Source: Apostichopus japonicus (Eukaryota; Echinodermata; Holothuroidea; Aspidochirotida; Stichopodidae). Taken from it: a DNA stretch of 64,000 nucleotides. Position 1 is the stretch's first letter. Each line of letters starts with the position of its first letter. A program made the translations under genes and the position numbers. This document shows, one piece after another, positions 62,304 to 64,000 of the stretch. Location: contig NC_092567.1 of NCBI RefSeq assembly GCF_037975245.1, positions 15,741,876-15,805,875 on the forward strand, read 5' to 3'. The notes under the pieces were generated by a model, which saw only the letters and a program-made list of their open reading frames with translations, did no database searches and was not told where the DNA came from.

Positions 62304-63235
62304 CTACATATTCTCAACATGAAGGTATATTGAATTCACATGACTTGTTTTGAATTCATCAAATTGAACTCTTCTTTTGGCATGCAGTATTTGCAATATT
62401 CTGTTAACTATATAAAACTGATCATATGGGTCTAAATAGTTCTCCTGTGGAAAAGAGAGAGAGATGGAGACGTTGAGTAGGCCTACAGTGTACACGTATC
62501 ACAAGTTGCATATGACGACATGATGGGTTATTTTCTCTTCAATTTGTGAATTAATACCGTAAATATAATTAGCCTAGGGAGGCGAAGTTTCCTATTATAG
62601 TTTGTCTTGACTTTTATGGAATCATGGTATCAATGGAAATGTTCCTCCGTTTTGCAAACATCCATTTTATCCATATCTGATCCGAATAAATTATGATATG
62701 TTTGATTGGATTTTGACTCAGCAATGTTGCGTGTGCAGCACAACGCCTTACGTTATTTAGAAACACTTTGATTCCCTCTAAGTGATGTTACTAGGTTACT
62801 GTTATCTCAAGTTATTGGCAAGTTCTCGTAACACAGACGTCTCTCTGATCAAAACTTTCATTAATGATAACTGAAATTTTCCTGGCGGTTTACTGATGTA
62901 TATACACCATAAAGTTACGTAACTCTTTTGTTATTACGAATATAAGGCTCCAAGCACTTTTTAAGAAGCTTTAGATAGGAAAGGGACTTTTCATACCTCT
63001 CACGAGAATCGAATCATCCTGGGTTCTATTAAACTGGAGACGCTAAGACACTGACTTATACTAATCGATCTGACTTTGAATAAAACGTTACTTCGTTGAA
63101 GGCGATCACTATCCGAAGACGTAATAACATAGAATCGTTTATCGATAGCGTTACGCCATTCACTAATATAACGGGACAGGGAACGTTTGGCTTAAACCTA
63201 GATCACCAACACTTGTAATGATACACCTACACCCC
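62304..63235 (-). pseudogene. Minus-strand unknown gene, unit D copy (partial in window)
   Basis: The last exon 62444..62304 is open (ENYLDPYDQFYIVNRILQIL … LHVENM, stop). The middle exon ends at 63092 with donor GTAACG. A four-base insertion in the PVPLVNG stretch (around 63,166) breaks its frame. Exon 1 would lie beyond the window end. Confidence 0.4.
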
Positions 63236-64000
63236 ATATAGAACCGATAATATTACACAGTGTCCACGTGAATACTGAACGTATATCACAGAGCACCCTC
63301 TATCAGACATCTTATCTGAACCACTACCACCCTTTCAACGAGCCAAACATGTAAGAGCGGGTCCCCTTTCAAAAACAGTCCGGTAAAGCAACAAACGCCC
63401 ATTGACGACTCGACCGAAAGTGACCGATTCGTGTTGCCCTGTCACTAAGTACTCTTGCAGGAACCAAGTTAAAACACACTACTCGTCCTGTGACACCTCT
63501 TATTTTTGCAATCATACTGAAGTTTTTACCATACGGCTACTGATGGCACTGTAAGTACCTTCTGCCTATAAAATCATGCATATGTGTATAGTATACCTAC
63601 TTATCATCAAGTCACAATCTAACATCTTCCATTCGTCGTGTAATTTGCTTGTGGTATAAATTATATTTAACTGGTATACTTGGTATGGTAAGAGGTGTTT
63701 TCTATATGTTTAATGGGTTGCATGCCTTTACTTTAAGATGTATGTATAAATAAGATATAGAGTCAGAGAATTTACTTTATTCAACCATTTCCTTCTGGCA
63801 AATAAGGGTAGGAGGAAGTTGGGGGCAAAGTAGTGTGGGTACGTCTCATAGTGTGGTCAATGCGACAGATGGCTAGGCGACGAGTTGCAATTGAATAATT
63901 TCTCATAAATCTATACATGTTAATGACGCATAGCTTGCGTTAATGTCGGTGTCTCTTGTTGTAATGTCACAAGGTATGTGTTGAGTTCATGAGGTAATGC

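Larger units (their letters stand above)
31986..64000. repeat. Tandem super-block 2 (~32 kb), holding receptor genes C and D
   Basis: Second copy of the block that starts near 172. It begins right after a decayed Ig exon that ends near 31,975, and runs off the window end inside the minus-strand unknown gene of unit D. It differs from block 1 by its own insertions (Crypton-like element, tandem-repeat-armed element, Penelope-like remnant) and lacks the THAP fragment, the Ty3/gypsy remnant and the SINE of block 1. Confidence 0.7.

Overview
The window is eukaryotic genomic DNA. It is AT-rich, and its short coding exons are bounded by GT..AG introns of 0.2-2 kb. It holds tRNA-derived SINE, Penelope-like, Crypton-like and Ty3/gypsy pieces and long microsatellites. 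The mix of Ig-domain receptors, NACHT-type sequence and these repeats fits a marine invertebrate deuterostome, possibly an echinoderm. That is inference from style, not a species identification.

The backbone is a tandem duplication of about 32 kb: block 1 runs from ~172 to 31,980 and block 2 from ~31,986 to the window end. Each block carries two plus-strand genes of one family, A (2,688-6,825) and B (21,911-26,839) in block 1, C (34,216-40,916) and D (57,242-61,710) in block 2. All four have the same six-exon plan with matching phases: signal peptide, atypical Ig domain, second Ig domain, transmembrane helix, short acidic tail exon, and a final exon that reads as a degenerate NACHT-type NTPase domain. 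The predicted product is a type I membrane receptor with Ig domains outside and a NACHT-like pseudo-NTPase inside. B (497 aa) and D (468 aa) look intact. A is shortened by a stop in the last exon. C carries stops in its signal and Ig2 exons and has a Crypton-like element in an intron. The NACHT halves of C and D are nearly identical although their 5' halves pair A with C and B with D, which suggests gene conversion.

Downstream of each receptor gene, on the minus strand, lies a second repeated gene of unknown function with small exons (best copy 7,602-11,507). A third family lies between the receptor genes: minus-strand single-Ig membrane proteins (16,911-17,393 and 47,904-48,384, with transmembrane exons near 12.7 and 45.4 kb), plus plus-strand decayed pieces of related Ig genes at 12.4-13.2, 31.6-32.0 and 45.2-46.0 kb.

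Insertions present in only one copy of the duplication can be delimited by comparing copies: an interspersed repeat (~750-1050), a THAP-containing fragment (~9.0-10.1 kb), a deleted Ty3/gypsy element (~13.6-15.4 kb), a palindromic element (~19.7-20.3 kb), a tRNA-SINE (~28.5-28.7 kb), a Crypton-like tyrosine-recombinase element (~35.9-38.4 kb), an element with tandem-repeat inverted arms (~48.6-52.2 kb), and a Penelope-like remnant (52.9-54.9 kb) flanked by a 170-bp direct duplication of host sequence. No rRNA genes, true tRNA genes, CRISPR arrays or prokaryotic signals were seen.
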